64,000 bases of DNA from Mannheimia cairinae. GTDB lineage: Bacteria > Pseudomonadota > Gammaproteobacteria > Enterobacterales > Pasteurellaceae. The first letter of the stretch is position 1, and each line of letters starts with the position of its first letter. Where the stretch lies: NCBI RefSeq assembly GCF_028649535.1, contig NZ_JAQSJE010000001.1:248001-312000 (forward strand). The letters are read 5' to 3'. The notes beneath the pieces were generated by a model. The model was not told the DNA's origin and made no database searches. It saw nothing but the letters and a program-made list of their open reading frames with translations. This document shows, piece after piece, positions 35,997 through 45,942 of this stretch. The position numbers were made by a program, and so were the translations under genes.

Positions 35997-36326
35997 TTAT
36001 AGTGCCTGTTGAATAAATGCCGCCATTTGTGCGTGTGGAATTGCACCAACTTGTTGTGCAACTACTTCACCATTTTTGAATAAAAGTAAAAATGGAATAC
36101 TACGTACACCAAATTGCGTTGGCACAGTTGGGTTTTCATCTACGTTCATTTTGGCAATTTTTACTTTACCTTCAAATTGTGGATCTACTGATAAATCATC
36201 AAGCACAGGGCCGATCATACGGCAAGGGCCACACCAAGGTGCCCAAAAATCTAATAATACAGGCACATCTGATTTTAAAACATCTTGTTCAAATGTTGCG
36301 TCTGTTGTATGAATAACATTGCTCAT
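35997..36326 (-). CDS. trxA: Thioredoxin 1
   Basis: A 109-residue cytoplasmic disulfide reductase. The active site is WAPWCGPC with Cys32 and Cys35, and the cis-Pro loop is RSIPFLLLF. The start at 36326 ([16 protein letters not shown]) has AAGGAC upstream; the frame is open 23 codons further but that part overlaps the preceding terminator. It is a single gene between two terminators. Confidence 0.96.
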   Translation of the reverse strand: MSNVIHTTDATFEQDVLKSDVPVLLDFWAPWCGPCRMIGPVLDDLSVDPQFEGKVKIAKMNVDENPTVPTQFGVRSIPFLLLFKNGEVVAQQVGAIPHAQMAAFIQQAL

Positions 36327-36349
36327 AAAATTGTCCTTAAATTTAAACG

Positions 36350-36386
36350 AAAAAAGAAATGCCCTAACTGACAAGTTAAGGCATTC
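36350..36386 (-). terminator. Terminator of the purine permease gene
   Basis: AATGCCCTAACT and AGTTAAGGCATT (36358-36385) with one mismatch; TTTCTTTTTT follows on the minus strand, just before trxA. Confidence 0.75.
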
Positions 36387-36452
36387 AGTTGCCAATTAAG
36401 ATAGTGATTAATTAAGTAAATTTCAAGAAAGATTTACCAATTACATCAATCA

Positions 36453-37763
36453 CTATTCGTGGCTGCCTTCTTTGTCCGATTCTTGTGGCAAGATTAAATT
36501 TAAAATAAGTGCGAAGAGTGAACCAACGGTAATGCCTGATCCAAAAACTTCTTTCACAAATGCTGGTAATTTATCTAATAATTCTGGGCGAGTCGTAACA
36601 GCTAAACCACAACCAATCGAAATTGCAATAATTAAGCCATTACGTTTAGAACGTTCAACTTTATCTAACATTTGGATACCTGCTGCAATAATCATCGCAA
36701 ACATCATTAAGCCCGCACCACCTAATACAGGGGTTGGAATAGACACAATTAATGCCCCTAACCAAGGGAAAATGCCCGCTAACACAAGCAATCCCCCCAT
36801 AACCGTAACGACATAACGACTTGCAACCCCTGTGAGTGAAATTACCCCGATATTTTGAGCGAAAGATGAGAATGGTGTGGTGGACATAATCGCCGCAAAG
36901 GCTGAACCTAAACCATCACATAACACACCGCCACGCAAGTGTTTACCAGTGATTTCTGTTTGAGTCGCATTGCCTAAAGCTAAAAAATTACCACTTGACT
37001 CTACAATCGTCACAAGATAAGCAATACTCATTCCAATAATACCTGAAATTGGGAAAGCCAAACCAAAATGTAAAGGTTGAGGAATAGCGATTGCATCGGC
37101 CGCTTTTACATTTTCAAAATTAATCCAGCCTAACGCTAATGCCACCACATAGCCGACCATCATACCAATTACGATAGCTGCTGCTGAGAAAATCCCTTTC
37201 CCCCATTGCACTAGAATAACCACTAATACTAATACGAAGGTTGCCATTGCAAGATTAGCTGGATCGGCATAATGGGCATCACCTCTCTGACCACCTGCAA
37301 ACCAGTCCACCGCAACAGGAATTAAGCTTAAACCGATCATCATAACCACTACACCTGTTACCACCGGTGGGAAAAGTTTACGCACATAGGGCATAAAGAA
37401 ACTGCCGATAATCATCACAAGCGAACCCACTAATGATGCTCCCATAATGCCCGCAACACCGTGCTCACTAAAACCAATCGCAAGAGCTGCCGCCACAAAG
37501 GTAAAACTCGTTCCCATTACACTTGGCAAACGTAAGCCTATAGGCCCAATACCTTGGCACTGAATAATAGTTACAATACCTGAAACTAAAAGAGCCGCAT
37601 TTACTAAAACAATAGTGTCTGCCGTTGGCAGTTGTAATACATTACCAATAACTAATGGAACAGCAATAATGCCCCCAAGAGCTGCTAATAAATGCTGAGC
37701 GGCAAGCAGTAAAGTTAGCCCAAAAGGCGGTTTGGAATCGACAGGGTAAAGCAATTTTTGCAT
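36453..37763 (-). CDS. NCS2 purine (xanthine/uric acid-type) permease
   Basis: A 436-residue membrane protein of the nucleobase:cation symporter-2 family with about 14 segments. The purine-subgroup motif is VTIVESSGNFLALG, and GDGLGSAFAAIMSTTPFSSFAQNIG corresponds to the conserved QNxG region, so xanthine, guanine or uric acid is more likely than uracil. It begins MQKLLYPVDSKPPFG. A full match to the PurR operator lies 70 bases upstream, indicating purine repression. Confidence 0.88.
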   Translation of the reverse strand: MQKLLYPVDSKPPFGLTLLLAAQHLLAALGGIIAVPLVIGNVLQLPTADTIVLVNAALLVSGIVTIIQCQGIGPIGLRLPSVMGTSFTFVAAALAIGFSEHGVAGIMGASLVGSLVMIIGSFFMPYVRKLFPPVVTGVVVMMIGLSLIPVAVDWFAGGQRGDAHYADPANLAMATFVLVLVVILVQWGKGIFSAAAIVIGMMVGYVVALALGWINFENVKAADAIAIPQPLHFGLAFPISGIIGMSIAYLVTIVESSGNFLALGNATQTEITGKHLRGGVLCDGLGSAFAAIMSTTPFSSFAQNIGVISLTGVASRYVVTVMGGLLVLAGIFPWLGALIVSIPTPVLGGAGLMMFAMIIAAGIQMLDKVERSKRNGLIIAISIGCGLAVTTRPELLDKLPAFVKEVFGSGITVGSLFALILNLILPQESDKEGSHE

Positions 37764-37830
37764 AAGTTCCTCAAACTTAAAAATGATAATAAAATAAAAA
37801 TTGAGGCGAATTATACGGACTTAAGTAAAA

Positions 37831-37862
37831 ATAAGCAAACGATTGCGTAGTGTTTGCTTATT
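37831..37862 (-). terminator. Terminator of the GST gene, overlapping a PurR box
   Basis: AATAAGCAAAC and GTTTGCTTATT form an 11-bp perfect stem (37831-37862). T runs follow on both strands. The left arm is also half of the PurR operator at 37833-37848. Confidence 0.7.
37833..37848 (-). promoter_or_regulatory. PurR operator for the purine permease
   Basis: AAGCAAACGATTGCGT fits the PurR consensus ANGCAANCGNTTNCNT at every fixed position. It lies 70 bases before the permease start. Confidence 0.75.
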
Positions 37863-37886
37863 TTAAAATTATATAAAATATAGTGC

Positions 37887-38507
37887 TTATACTTTAGGCA
37901 TTGTTTCTCTCAAAATAGGATATTTCGCATTCATTTCTTCCGCCCAAGCGGTTAAATTGGGCTGATTTTTTGCAAGATCGTACCCTAATTTGTCTAAACG
38001 GAATGTCCACCAATCAATTAAAGCAACAGCGTTAAGAGTGCCTAAATTCAACTCTGTTCCAAATTCTTTTAATGCTTCTTCTAACTGATTAAATGAGTTG
38101 ATATTACGTGCCATTAATTGCTCGTGGCGACTTAACCACCATTCATTTTCAGGGCGGAGCATTCTCTCTTGCAATAAGGTATGCATTGTATTTTCCATAA
38201 TGCCGTCGGCTAAATTATGTAAGGCAAGAATATTCCAACGAGCTTTTCCTTCTTTAGGAAGTAATGGAGTGTTGTTGCCTTTTTGATCTAAATATTCACT
38301 AATTAAAAGACTGCCAAAAAGCCAGCGTCCACAATTACGTTGTAAAGCAGGAATCCGTCCAAGCGGATTATCCTTATTATGAGGCGAATTTGGATCCATT
38401 GACGCTGTTATACGCAACATTTCAATTTTTTCTTCTAATTGATGATGTTTAATTACTACCATTGCTTTACGGGCAAAAGGGCTAGTGGTTGAGTACCAAA
38501 GTTTCAT
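37887..38507 (-). CDS. Glutathione S-transferase family protein
   Basis: A 206-residue cytoplasmic protein. The N-terminal thioredoxin-like domain (MKLWYSTTSPFARKAMVVI, then PLGRIPALQ with the cis-Pro) binds glutathione; the residues after about 85 form the all-helical domain. It resembles YibF-type enzymes of unknown substrate. Ser8 or Ser9 may be the catalytic residue. It lies downstream of uvrC but is separated from it by a hairpin. Confidence 0.88.
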   Translation of the reverse strand: MKLWYSTTSPFARKAMVVIKHHQLEEKIEMLRITASMDPNSPHNKDNPLGRIPALQRNCGRWLFGSLLISEYLDQKGNNTPLLPKEGKARWNILALHNLADGIMENTMHTLLQERMLRPENEWWLSRHEQLMARNINSFNQLEEALKEFGTELNLGTLNAVALIDWWTFRLDKLGYDLAKNQPNLTAWAEEMNAKYPILRETMPKV

Positions 38508-38538
38508 ACTGTTCTCCCATTTTTATTTCAATCATATA

Positions 38539-38588
38539 GCGGTCGTTTTCTTGCAAAATTTTGCAAAAAAACAACCGCTTGTTTTTTT
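38539..38588. repeat. Uptake-sequence inverted pair
   Basis: AGCGGTCGTTTTC and its partner around AACCGCTTG, with TTGCAA / TTGCAA inside, form a long imperfect hairpin with a T run on the plus strand; it lies between uvrC and the GST gene. Confidence 0.65.
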
Positions 38589-40419
38589 AACTATTATTTA
38601 AAGTATCAAAAATCACTTCTGCAAGGGCTTTAGAAATACCGGGAACAGATTCTATTTCTTCCAGCGTTGCTGATTTTACCCCTTGCATTCCGCCTAAATA
38701 TTTAAGTAATGCTTGGCGACGTTTTGCCCCTACACCTGCAATAGACTCCAAACCGCTTTCAGTAAAGGCTTTTTGCCGTTTTTTGCGATGTCCTTGAATA
38801 GCGTGATTATGCGATTCATCTCGAATATGCTGAATTAAGTGCAGAGCAAGACTGTCTGGCGGTAAATGGATTTCTTTATCCCATTTACTGATAATTAAAG
38901 TTTCTAGCCCTGCTTTACGCTCCACACCTTTTGCCACGCCAATCAGCAATGGTTTGCCTTTATCCCAACTGACGTTAAGGGATTCAAAGGTATTTAAAGC
39001 CCGGTTTAGCTGCCCTTTTCCGCCATCTATAAAAATAATATCAGGGATTTTTTCAGGCTCTAACTCTCGGTTATAGCGTTTAAGTAACACTTGCTCCATT
39101 GCAGCATAATCATCGCCCCCTGTTATCCCTTCAATATTAAAACGACGATAATCAGATTTCAGCGGCCCGTTTTCATCAAATACCACGCAAGAAGCAACAG
39201 TTTGATCGCCCATTGTATGGCTAATATCAAAGCATTCCATTCGCTTAATTTCCGCCATTTTAAGCGTTTCTCTCAAGGCTTGATAACGGCTTTGAATACG
39301 AGAATCCTGCTTTAATTGCAAGGTTAAAGCTGCCATCGCATTGGTTTTGGCTAAAGATAAATAGCGATGTTTTTCCCCTCTGGTCGCTTTATCTAAAATC
39401 GTTACTTTATGCCCTGCCTGTTCACTTAATACCTCGCTTAGCGATTCCGCCTCACTAAGTTTATGGTCGATCACAATTTGATTCGGCATTGTGCGGTGTT
39501 GATTCATCTGTAAATAAAACTGACCGACAAAGGTATCGGCAAGCTCCGTTAAATCGGTATTATTCGGCACTTTCGGGAAATAAGAACGATTGCCTAACAC
39601 CTTACCTTGGCGAACAAAAAGAATATGCACGCAGGCAATGCCGTGCTGATAGGCGATAGAAAGAATATCCAAATCATCTAAACGTTCATTAGAAACAAAC
39701 TGCTTTTCTTGCACCGCACGAACGGATTGAATTTGATCACGAAAACGAGCTGCCCCTTCAAAATCCAGATCTTCCGCCGCCTTTTCCATTTTTTGCACCA
39801 AATATTCCACTACTTGCTGATCTTTTCCTTGCAAAAAAAGGCGAACTAAATTGACCTGCTGATCATATTCTGATTGGGAATAGTAGCCCTCTACACAAGG
39901 GGCAAGGCAACGCCCTATTTGGTATTGCAAGCAAGGGCGGGAACGGTTTTTGTAATAGCTATCTTCACATTGGCGAATCGGGAAAATTTTTTGCAGCAGA
40001 TTCAAGGTTTCTCGCACCGCACTCACATTAGGGTAAGGCCCAAAATATTCGCCAGCAATTTTTTTACTGCCCCGAAAAGCACTTAAGCGAGGGTGCTGAT
40101 GTTTAGTCAGTAAGATATAGGGGTAAGATTTATCATCTCTCAACAGTACATTATATTTTGGCTGATTTTCCTTAATATAATTATGTTCAAGTAACAGGGC
40201 TTCTGTTTCGGAATGGGTAATAGTGGTTTCAATATTGGCAATATTCGCAACCAATGCTTCGGTTTTTTTGCTGGAAAGTTGGCTACGGAAATAGCTAGAT
40301 AAGCGTTTTTTCAAATCTTTCGCTTTACCGACGTAAATAATCGCTCCTTTGTTATCGTACATACGATAAACACCGGGTTGGTGAGGCACATCAGCAAGGA
40401 AAGATTTGGAATCGAACAT
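38587..40419 (-). CDS. uvrC: UvrABC excinuclease subunit C
   Basis: Makes both incisions in nucleotide excision repair. It has 610 residues from the ATG at 40419; a TTG two codons earlier would give 612. The GIY-YIG domain is [26 protein letters not shown], the cysteine-rich stretch is [25 protein letters not shown], the UVR (UvrB-binding) motif lies near 205-240, the RNase H-like half contains [10 protein letters not shown] and FIDGGKGQL, and a C-terminal helix-hairpin-helix pair ends the protein. It is followed upstream by pgsA on the same strand. Confidence 0.97.
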   Translation of the reverse strand: MFDSKSFLADVPHQPGVYRMYDNKGAIIYVGKAKDLKKRLSSYFRSQLSSKKTEALVANIANIETTITHSETEALLLEHNYIKENQPKYNVLLRDDKSYPYILLTKHQHPRLSAFRGSKKIAGEYFGPYPNVSAVRETLNLLQKIFPIRQCEDSYYKNRSRPCLQYQIGRCLAPCVEGYYSQSEYDQQVNLVRLFLQGKDQQVVEYLVQKMEKAAEDLDFEGAARFRDQIQSVRAVQEKQFVSNERLDDLDILSIAYQHGIACVHILFVRQGKVLGNRSYFPKVPNNTDLTELADTFVGQFYLQMNQHRTMPNQIVIDHKLSEAESLSEVLSEQAGHKVTILDKATRGEKHRYLSLAKTNAMAALTLQLKQDSRIQSRYQALRETLKMAEIKRMECFDISHTMGDQTVASCVVFDENGPLKSDYRRFNIEGITGGDDYAAMEQVLLKRYNRELEPEKIPDIIFIDGGKGQLNRALNTFESLNVSWDKGKPLLIGVAKGVERKAGLETLIISKWDKEIHLPPDSLALHLIQHIRDESHNHAIQGHRKKRQKAFTESGLESIAGVGAKRRQALLKYLGGMQGVKSATLEEIESVPGISKALAEVIFDTLNNS

Positions 40420-40457
40420 AGGCAACAGAATAGTAAAATGAATGTTAAAGTTACTTT

Positions 40458-40500
40458 AATAATTCCCCTCTTTGGTAAAGAGGGGTTAGGGGAGATTTGT
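40458..40500. repeat. Intergenic palindromic repeat unit
   Basis: CCCCTCTTT and AAAGAGGGG with a 3-base loop, followed by TTAGGGGAGATTTG. This is a pattern of short dispersed repeat seen in many Pasteurellaceae and other genomes; it sits between pgsA and uvrC and may also act as a transcript end. Confidence 0.6.
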
Positions 40501-40508
40501 AAAATAAA

Positions 40509-41057
40509 TTATGATTTTAACAAACTACTCTTAGAAGCATTCAAATACTGTAACATCGACCAAATCGTTAAACCAACTGCAATATAAAGCAGAATAAAGG
40601 CTAAAATTTCCATTGTTTGGCTTTGTCGCCATAACATTCCGCCTAAAGCTAACATTTGAGCGGTTGTTTTTACTTTACCCCAAATAGAAACGGCAACGCT
40701 TGCTCTTTCGCCTAATTCTGCCATCCATTCACGCAGGGCGGAAATAATAATTTCACGAGCAATCATTATGCTAACAGGAATTGTAATCCACCAAGTATGG
40801 TAATACTCTGCTACGCATACAAAGGCAACTGCCACAAGTACTTTATCTGCTACAGGATCTAAAAAAGCACCCAATCGTGTAGTTTGATTCCATCTGCGAG
40901 CTAAATAGCCATCAAAAGCATCGGTAATAGAAGCAATAAAAAAGATAAGTGTTGAAATTTCAGGAGCATATTTTATCGGTAAATAAAATGCCACAATAAA
41001 AAGTGGTATTAATCCCACACGAAAAAGCGTTAAATAAGTTGGAAAATTGAGTTTCAT
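40509..41057 (-). CDS. pgsA: CDP-diacylglycerol-glycerol-3-phosphate 3-phosphatidyltransferase
   Basis: Membrane enzyme making phosphatidylglycerophosphate. It has 182 residues from the ATG at 41057 ([19 protein letters not shown]); the frame extends 25 codons upstream into unlikely sequence. The CDP-alcohol phosphotransferase motif D-G-x2-A-R-x8-G-x3-D-x3-D is complete in [19 protein letters not shown] followed by PVAD. Several hydrophobic segments follow. It precedes uvrC on the same strand, the same pairing as in E. coli. Confidence 0.95.
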   Translation of the reverse strand: MKLNFPTYLTLFRVGLIPLFIVAFYLPIKYAPEISTLIFFIASITDAFDGYLARRWNQTTRLGAFLDPVADKVLVAVAFVCVAEYYHTWWITIPVSIMIAREIIISALREWMAELGERASVAVSIWGKVKTTAQMLALGGMLWRQSQTMEILAFILLYIAVGLTIWSMLQYLNASKSSLLKS

Positions 41058-41253
41058 AGACGAAAAATAGGCAAAGAAAAGTTTGGCTAAGTGTAACACA
41101 ATTAAATCTAATTTTTTACTATTCCTGCACAAAAATCACATTGACTTTACAATAAATTATCGCTAATTTATTCCTTGATTTATGGAAATTTGTCCATAGA
41201 TATGTTTTTATCCACTTTTCCAATTTGAAAACAACAAAACAGAAGGAATTTTT

Positions 41254-41919
41254 ATGGAAAATCGTTTAGCTCAAGGCTATGCTCGTAGTGAATCATTAAT
41301 CAGTACACACAAAGTACTTCGCAATACTTATATGTTATTAGCAATGACATTAACATTCTCTGCTATTGTTGCTTTTGTTGCTATGTCGATGAATGCACCT
41401 GCATTACCTTGGTGGGCATTATTAGTTGGCTTTTATGGCTTACTTTTCTTAACAAATGCAACCTCAAATAGCGGTGCAGGTCTTTTAAGCGTATTTGCTT
41501 TAACAGGCTTCTTAGGCTATACATTAGGCCCAATTTTAAACCGCTATATTGGTGCAGGTTTAGGCGATATCGTCGCCCTTGCATTCGGTGCAACCGCATT
41601 AGTATTCTTTGCTTGTTCCGCTTATGTGCTAACCACTAAAAAAGATATGAGCTTTTTAAGTGGAATGATGATGGCATTATTTGTTGTGTTATTAGTCGGT
41701 ATCATTGCAAATATTTTCTTATCTATTCCTGCTTTAGGTTTAGCATTAAGTAGCTTATTTGTAATTTTCTCAAGCGGTGCAATTTTACTTGCAACTAGCA
41801 ATATTATCCACGGTGGCGAAACAAACTACATTCGTGCAACCGTAGATTTATATGTTTCTATCTACAACCTATTTATCAGTTTCTTACAAATCTTTGGTGT
41901 GTTAGGTAGCGACGACTAA
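41254..41919 (+). CDS. yccA: Bax inhibitor-1 / YccA family membrane protein
   Basis: A 221-residue protein with seven hydrophobic segments. It starts [26 protein letters not shown] and contains [23 protein letters not shown]; the terminal [24 protein letters not shown] with acidic residues is typical of the family. E. coli YccA is an FtsH substrate and modulator, related functionally to the HflKC pair also present in this window. AGAAGGA precedes the ATG, and a terminator follows. Confidence 0.93.
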   Translation: MENRLAQGYARSESLISTHKVLRNTYMLLAMTLTFSAIVAFVAMSMNAPALPWWALLVGFYGLLFLTNATSNSGAGLLSVFALTGFLGYTLGPILNRYIGAGLGDIVALAFGATALVFFACSAYVLTTKKDMSFLSGMMMALFVVLLVGIIANIFLSIPALGLALSSLFVIFSSGAILLATSNIIHGGETNYIRATVDLYVSIYNLFISFLQIFGVLGSDD

Positions 41920-41936
41920 TTTTAACATTTTAGAGG

Positions 41937-41963
41937 AATGCCACTTTAATGTGGCATTTTTTT
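41937..41963 (+). terminator. yccA terminator abutting tusE
   Basis: AATGCCAC (41937-41944) pairs with GTGGCATT (41951-41958), then TTTTT. It ends six bases before the tusE ATG. Confidence 0.85.
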
Positions 41964-41968
41964 ATTTT

Positions 41969-42304
41969 ATGGCATATATTGAATTACATAATACTCAATA
42001 CCCAACTGATGACTCGGGCTATTTGAAAAACTTAACCGATTGGTCGGAAGAATTGGCATTAAAAATAGCTGAAAAAGAGCAAATCAGACTGACTGAAGAA
42101 CATTGGGAAATTATTTGGCTAGTGCGTGATTTTTATCAAGAGTATAAAACTTCGCCAGCTATTAGAATGTTAGTAAAAGCAATGGCACAAAAATTTGGCG
42201 AAGAAAAAGGCAATAGCCGTTATTTACAGCGTTTATTTCCCGATGGGCCTGCAAAACAAGCCACCAAAATAGCAGGACTACCAAAGCCTGCAAAATGTTT
42301 ATAG
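41969..42304 (+). CDS. tusE: Sulfur relay protein TusE (DsrC family)
   Basis: A 111-residue cytoplasmic protein that accepts persulfide from TusBCD and passes it to MnmA for 2-thiouridine in tRNA. The DsrC-family core is [32 protein letters not shown], and the catalytic Cys110 is next to last in PKPAKCL. The start at 41969 has no ribosome site: upstream is the T run of the yccA terminator. Translation may rely on read-through or initiate weakly. Confidence 0.93.
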   Translation: MAYIELHNTQYPTDDSGYLKNLTDWSEELALKIAEKEQIRLTEEHWEIIWLVRDFYQEYKTSPAIRMLVKAMAQKFGEEKGNSRYLQRLFPDGPAKQATKIAGLPKPAKCL

Positions 42305-42387
42305 GGATTTCACGATTTTTCCTTGAAATTTCCCCTATTTTTCTATAGAGTTTTCCAGTTATTTTCAAATTACAAATAGGTTAAACA

Positions 42388-42927
42388 ATGAGTCAATTAG
42401 ATTTAATTAAATCTTCAATCAAATCCATTCCAGACTATCCTAAAGCAGGTATTATCTTCCGTGATATTACCTCTCTTCTAGAAGTACCGGCCGCATTCCA
42501 AGCAAGTGTTGATACCATAGTGGCAGAATTTAAAGATAAAGGTATTACTAAAATTGTTGGTACCGAATCTCGTGGTTTTATCTTTGGAGCACCTGTTGCA
42601 TTAGCGTTAGGTATTCCTTTTGTACTTGTGCGTAAGCCAAAAAAATTACCACGTGAAGTGATTTCACAATCTTATACTTTAGAATATGGCGAAGATACGC
42701 TTGAAATGCACAAAGATGCAGTATCTGAAGGCGATAATGTCTTAGTGATTGACGACTTATTAGCAACCGGTGGCACTATTGATGCAACAGCAAAACTTAT
42801 TCGTCGTTTAGGCGGAAAAGTAGAACACGCTGCTTTTGTGATTTGGTTACCTGAATTAGGTGGCAAAGAACGTTTAGAAAAAGAAGGGGTTAAATCCTTT
42901 ACCTTAGTGAGTTTTGAAGGTCACTAA
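42388..42927 (+). CDS. apt: Adenine phosphoribosyltransferase
   Basis: Purine salvage enzyme making AMP from adenine and PRPP. It has 179 residues; the PRPP-binding loop is [13 protein letters not shown], and the early [11 protein letters not shown] and [10 protein letters not shown] are family signatures. The start [21 protein letters not shown] agrees with E. coli Apt. It is followed by dnaX, the same order as in E. coli, with an uptake-sequence pair between them. Confidence 0.97.
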   Translation: MSQLDLIKSSIKSIPDYPKAGIIFRDITSLLEVPAAFQASVDTIVAEFKDKGITKIVGTESRGFIFGAPVALALGIPFVLVRKPKKLPREVISQSYTLEYGEDTLEMHKDAVSEGDNVLVIDDLLATGGTIDATAKLIRRLGGKVEHAAFVIWLPELGGKERLEKEGVKSFTLVSFEGH

Positions 42928-42934
42928 TTTGAAT

Positions 42935-42980
42935 ACAAGCGGTTAAATTTGCAAAGTTTTTTACAAATTCAACCGCTTGT
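42935..42980. repeat. Head-to-head uptake-sequence pair
   Basis: ACAAGCGGTT (42935-42944) and AACCGCTTGT (42971-42980) between apt and dnaX. Confidence 0.7.
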
Positions 42981-43001
42981 TAGCCAATAAGATATAAAAA
43001 G

Positions 43002-45023
43002 ATGAGTTATCAAGTTTTAGCCCGTAAATGGCGACCACAACGCTTTTCCGAAGTCGTCGGTCAGCAACACGTTTTATCTGCCCTTGAAAATGGTTTAAGG
43101 GAAGATAGACTTCATCACGCTTACCTGTTTTCAGGCACTCGTGGTGTGGGCAAAACCTCGATTGCTCGTTTATTTGCCAAAGGCCTAAATTGCGAAAACG
43201 GCATTACCGCAGAACCTTGTGGCGAATGTGCAAACTGTAAAGCAATTGAAGAAGGTCGTTTTATCGATCTAATTGAGATCGATGCAGCTTCTCGAACCAA
43301 AGTGGAAGACACCCGTGAGCTGCTTGATAACGTACAATACAAACCGACTGTTGGACGTTTTAAAGTTTATCTGATTGACGAAGTGCATATGCTCTCTCGT
43401 CATAGTTTTAACGCATTGCTTAAAACCTTGGAAGAACCGCCGGAGTATGTAAAATTCTTACTGGCGACAACCGATCCGCAAAAACTCCCTATTACGATCC
43501 TTTCACGCTGTATGCAGTTTCACTTACGTGCATTAGATCAAACCCAAATTGCCAATCATCTGGAATTTATCTTAAAAGCAGAACAGATTCCTTATGAAAC
43601 TCTTGCCGTGGAAAAATTAGCCAAGGCGGCTCAAGGCAGTATTCGTGATTCATTAAGCCTGACCGATCAGGCGATTGCAATGAGCAATGCCAATATTACC
43701 CTGCCTATAGTCAGCCAAATGCTAGGCTTAATTGATGATCATCAACCGCTTGAATTAGTACAAGCCCTTGCCCTTGCCGATGGCGAAAAAGCAATGGCGA
43801 TTATTCAGCAAGTGGCGGAAAAAGGTGTTGATTGGCAACAATTATTAAGTGGTGTAGCAGAAACCTTACATCAAATTGCGATGTTGCAATTAGTCAAACA
43901 TAATGCGGAAGAAGAAACACAACTTCACTTTTTAGCAAAACAAATTTCGCCTGAAGATGTGCAGTTTTTCTATCAGTTAATGCTAAATGGTAAAAAAGAG
44001 TTACCTTTCGCGCCAGAACCTCGCTCTGGTGTGGAAATGACGATTTTACGTGCCTTAGCCTTCCACCCGAAACAAGCTGAAAAAATGGCGACTGTGGCAG
44101 TAGTGGCTCCACAAGCACAAACGGTTGCAACACCAAAACCACAAAACCAAATTGCACAACTGCGTGAAAAGTTAGCTGAAAACAAACAAACGCAAGCTTC
44201 AGCACCTGTGCCACAATCAGCCCCACAAGTTGTGGCATCACAAGTTGAATCCAACAATGCAACTATTACTTCTCCAGCATTAGCCGCCGTTGAAGCACGT
44301 AAAAAACTGCAACAACAGCAAGCTGAGCTTAGCCAAACTGAAAAAAAAAAGCCTGAGCTAAAAAAGACTCAAACAGTTGCAAAAAAAGCCGAAAATAAGA
44401 CCGCTTCTTTACAAGAACGTTTTATCAGTATGGTTGAAAACCGTACTCAAGAAAACGTTGTTGAACAAAGCTCTCCTGCTGAAAACACACCTAAAAGCGT
44501 TGATGATGAAGACTACCGTTGGACGTGGCTGAATCCGGAATTAGAAAATCAAGATAGCAGTGAAAAGCCGTCTGATATTAAACAAGCTATTTTACAAGAA
44601 CGCACACCTGAACTCGTAGCAAAAACGATTGCTCTCTCTTGTGAGCAAGATAGATGGTGCGATATTGTCAATTCCCTGTATTTAGGCGGTTTTTCTCGCC
44701 AAGTAGCACTAAATAGCTATTTGGTTTCACAAGCAGATAACCACCTCTCTTTAGTGCTTAAACCGAATATGGCACATTTAGACACCGCAGAAGCTCGCCA
44801 AAATTTAGCTACAGCTTTAGCAGATAAAGGGCTTTCTTATGAATTAGCCATTGGCGAAAGTAAAGAACAACTAACACCGCTTGAAATTCGTCGATCCATT
44901 TTTGAAAAATTAACCGAAGATGCGAAATCAGCCTTACTCAATGATGAAAAACTAATGTTATTGCGTAATGCCTTTGATGCCCAAATTGATGAATCGACCA
45001 TTCGAGCAGTCGCAGATAAATGA
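43002..45023 (+). CDS. dnaX: DNA polymerase III subunits tau and gamma
   Basis: Clamp-loader ATPase that also tethers the replicase. It has 673 residues. Walker A is GTRGVGKT (45-52), zinc ligands are Cys64, Cys73, Cys76 and Cys79, and the DExx box is LIDEVHML. A proline/glutamine/lysine-rich linker (about 370-510) leads to the tau-specific domains. Within the linker is the slippery heptamer A AAA AAG (44345-44351). A -1 shift there reads GCC then TGA, giving a gamma form of about 451 residues, as in E. coli. It is followed after nine bases by an ABC transporter gene. Confidence 0.97.
   Translation: MSYQVLARKWRPQRFSEVVGQQHVLSALENGLREDRLHHAYLFSGTRGVGKTSIARLFAKGLNCENGITAEPCGECANCKAIEEGRFIDLIEIDAASRTKVEDTRELLDNVQYKPTVGRFKVYLIDEVHMLSRHSFNALLKTLEEPPEYVKFLLATTDPQKLPITILSRCMQFHLRALDQTQIANHLEFILKAEQIPYETLAVEKLAKAAQGSIRDSLSLTDQAIAMSNANITLPIVSQMLGLIDDHQPLELVQALALADGEKAMAIIQQVAEKGVDWQQLLSGVAETLHQIAMLQLVKHNAEEETQLHFLAKQISPEDVQFFYQLMLNGKKELPFAPEPRSGVEMTILRALAFHPKQAEKMATVAVVAPQAQTVATPKPQNQIAQLREKLAENKQTQASAPVPQSAPQVVASQVESNNATITSPALAAVEARKKLQQQQAELSQTEKKKPELKKTQTVAKKAENKTASLQERFISMVENRTQENVVEQSSPAENTPKSVDDEDYRWTWLNPELENQDSSEKPSDIKQAILQERTPELVAKTIALSCEQDRWCDIVNSLYLGGFSRQVALNSYLVSQADNHLSLVLKPNMAHLDTAEARQNLATALADKGLSYELAIGESKEQLTPLEIRRSIFEKLTEDAKSALLNDEKLMLLRNAFDAQIDESTIRAVADK
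44345..44356 (+). other. Programmed -1 frameshift site in dnaX
   Basis: A AAA AAG (44345-44351) sits in frame within a run of ten A. After slippage the next codons are GCC (44351-44353) and TGA (44354-44356). E. coli dnaX uses the same heptamer and also meets a stop one codon later. Confidence 0.75.
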
Positions 45024-45032
45024 GTAAGATAA

Positions 45033-45941
45033 ATGAAAGCATTAGAACTAATCGATCTTGTTAAAACCTACCCAACCGGGGTAAAAGCCGTTAAAGGCAT
45101 TAACCTTACGGTTCAACAAGGGGATTTCTATGCCCTGCTTGGACATAATGGTGCAGGAAAATCCACCACCATTGGTATTATTAGCTCGCTTGTAAATAAA
45201 ACAAGTGGCAGCGTCAAAGTCTTTGGTTACGATCTTGATACGCAAAAAGTCCAGCTGAAACATCAAATCGGCTTAGTGCCGCAAGAGTTTAATTTTAACC
45301 AATTTGAAAAAGTGATTGATGTATTAGTGCAACAAGCCGGTTTTTATGGCATTCCTCGTAAAGAGGCATTAGTCCGTGCCGAAAAATGGCTAAAACTGCT
45401 CGATTTATGGGATAAACGCACCCATCTGACCCGTGAACTTTCAGGCGGTATGAAACGTCGAGTAATGATTGCTCGAGCCTTAATGCACAACCCAAAACTT
45501 CTAATTTTAGATGAACCGACCGCTGGGGTAGATATTGAACTTCGCCGTTCATTATGGGACTTTTTACGAGATTTAAATGCAGAAGGCAGCACTATTATTC
45601 TTACCACCCACTACTTGGAAGAAGCTGAAACCCTATGTCGTCATATCGGTATTATTCAAAGTGGGGAATTAATTGAAAATACATCAATGAAGTCCTTATT
45701 ATCTAAATTAGAAAGCGAAGTATTTGTGCTAGATTTGCAACATTCTCAGCAAAATCAACCGCTTGTTATCAAAGATTACCCTCACAAATGGCTTGATGAA
45801 AACACCCTTGAGGTTAATGTAAAAAGAGAGCAAGGACTCACAAACTTATTTTCACAAATCGCTCAGCAAGACGCTGAAGTGTTAAGTATGCGGAATAAAT
45901 CAAACCGCTTAGAAGAACTCTTTATCAATATGGCACATTAA
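45033..45941 (+). CDS. yadG: ABC transporter ATP-binding protein, YadG-like
   Basis: A 302-residue ATPase with Walker A GHNGAGKST, Q-loop VPQEFNF, signature LSGGMKRR, Walker B LLILDEPTAGVD and H-loop TTHYLEEAE. It pairs with the permease gene one base downstream. The pair matches E. coli YadGH, an ABC-2 type exporter whose substrate is unproven. The C-terminal 80 residues are divergent and may bind the permease or substrate. Confidence 0.93.
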   Translation: MKALELIDLVKTYPTGVKAVKGINLTVQQGDFYALLGHNGAGKSTTIGIISSLVNKTSGSVKVFGYDLDTQKVQLKHQIGLVPQEFNFNQFEKVIDVLVQQAGFYGIPRKEALVRAEKWLKLLDLWDKRTHLTRELSGGMKRRVMIARALMHNPKLLILDEPTAGVDIELRRSLWDFLRDLNAEGSTIILTTHYLEEAETLCRHIGIIQSGELIENTSMKSLLSKLESEVFVLDLQHSQQNQPLVIKDYPHKWLDENTLEVNVKREQGLTNLFSQIAQQDAEVLSMRNKSNRLEELFINMAH

Positions 45942-45942
45942 A

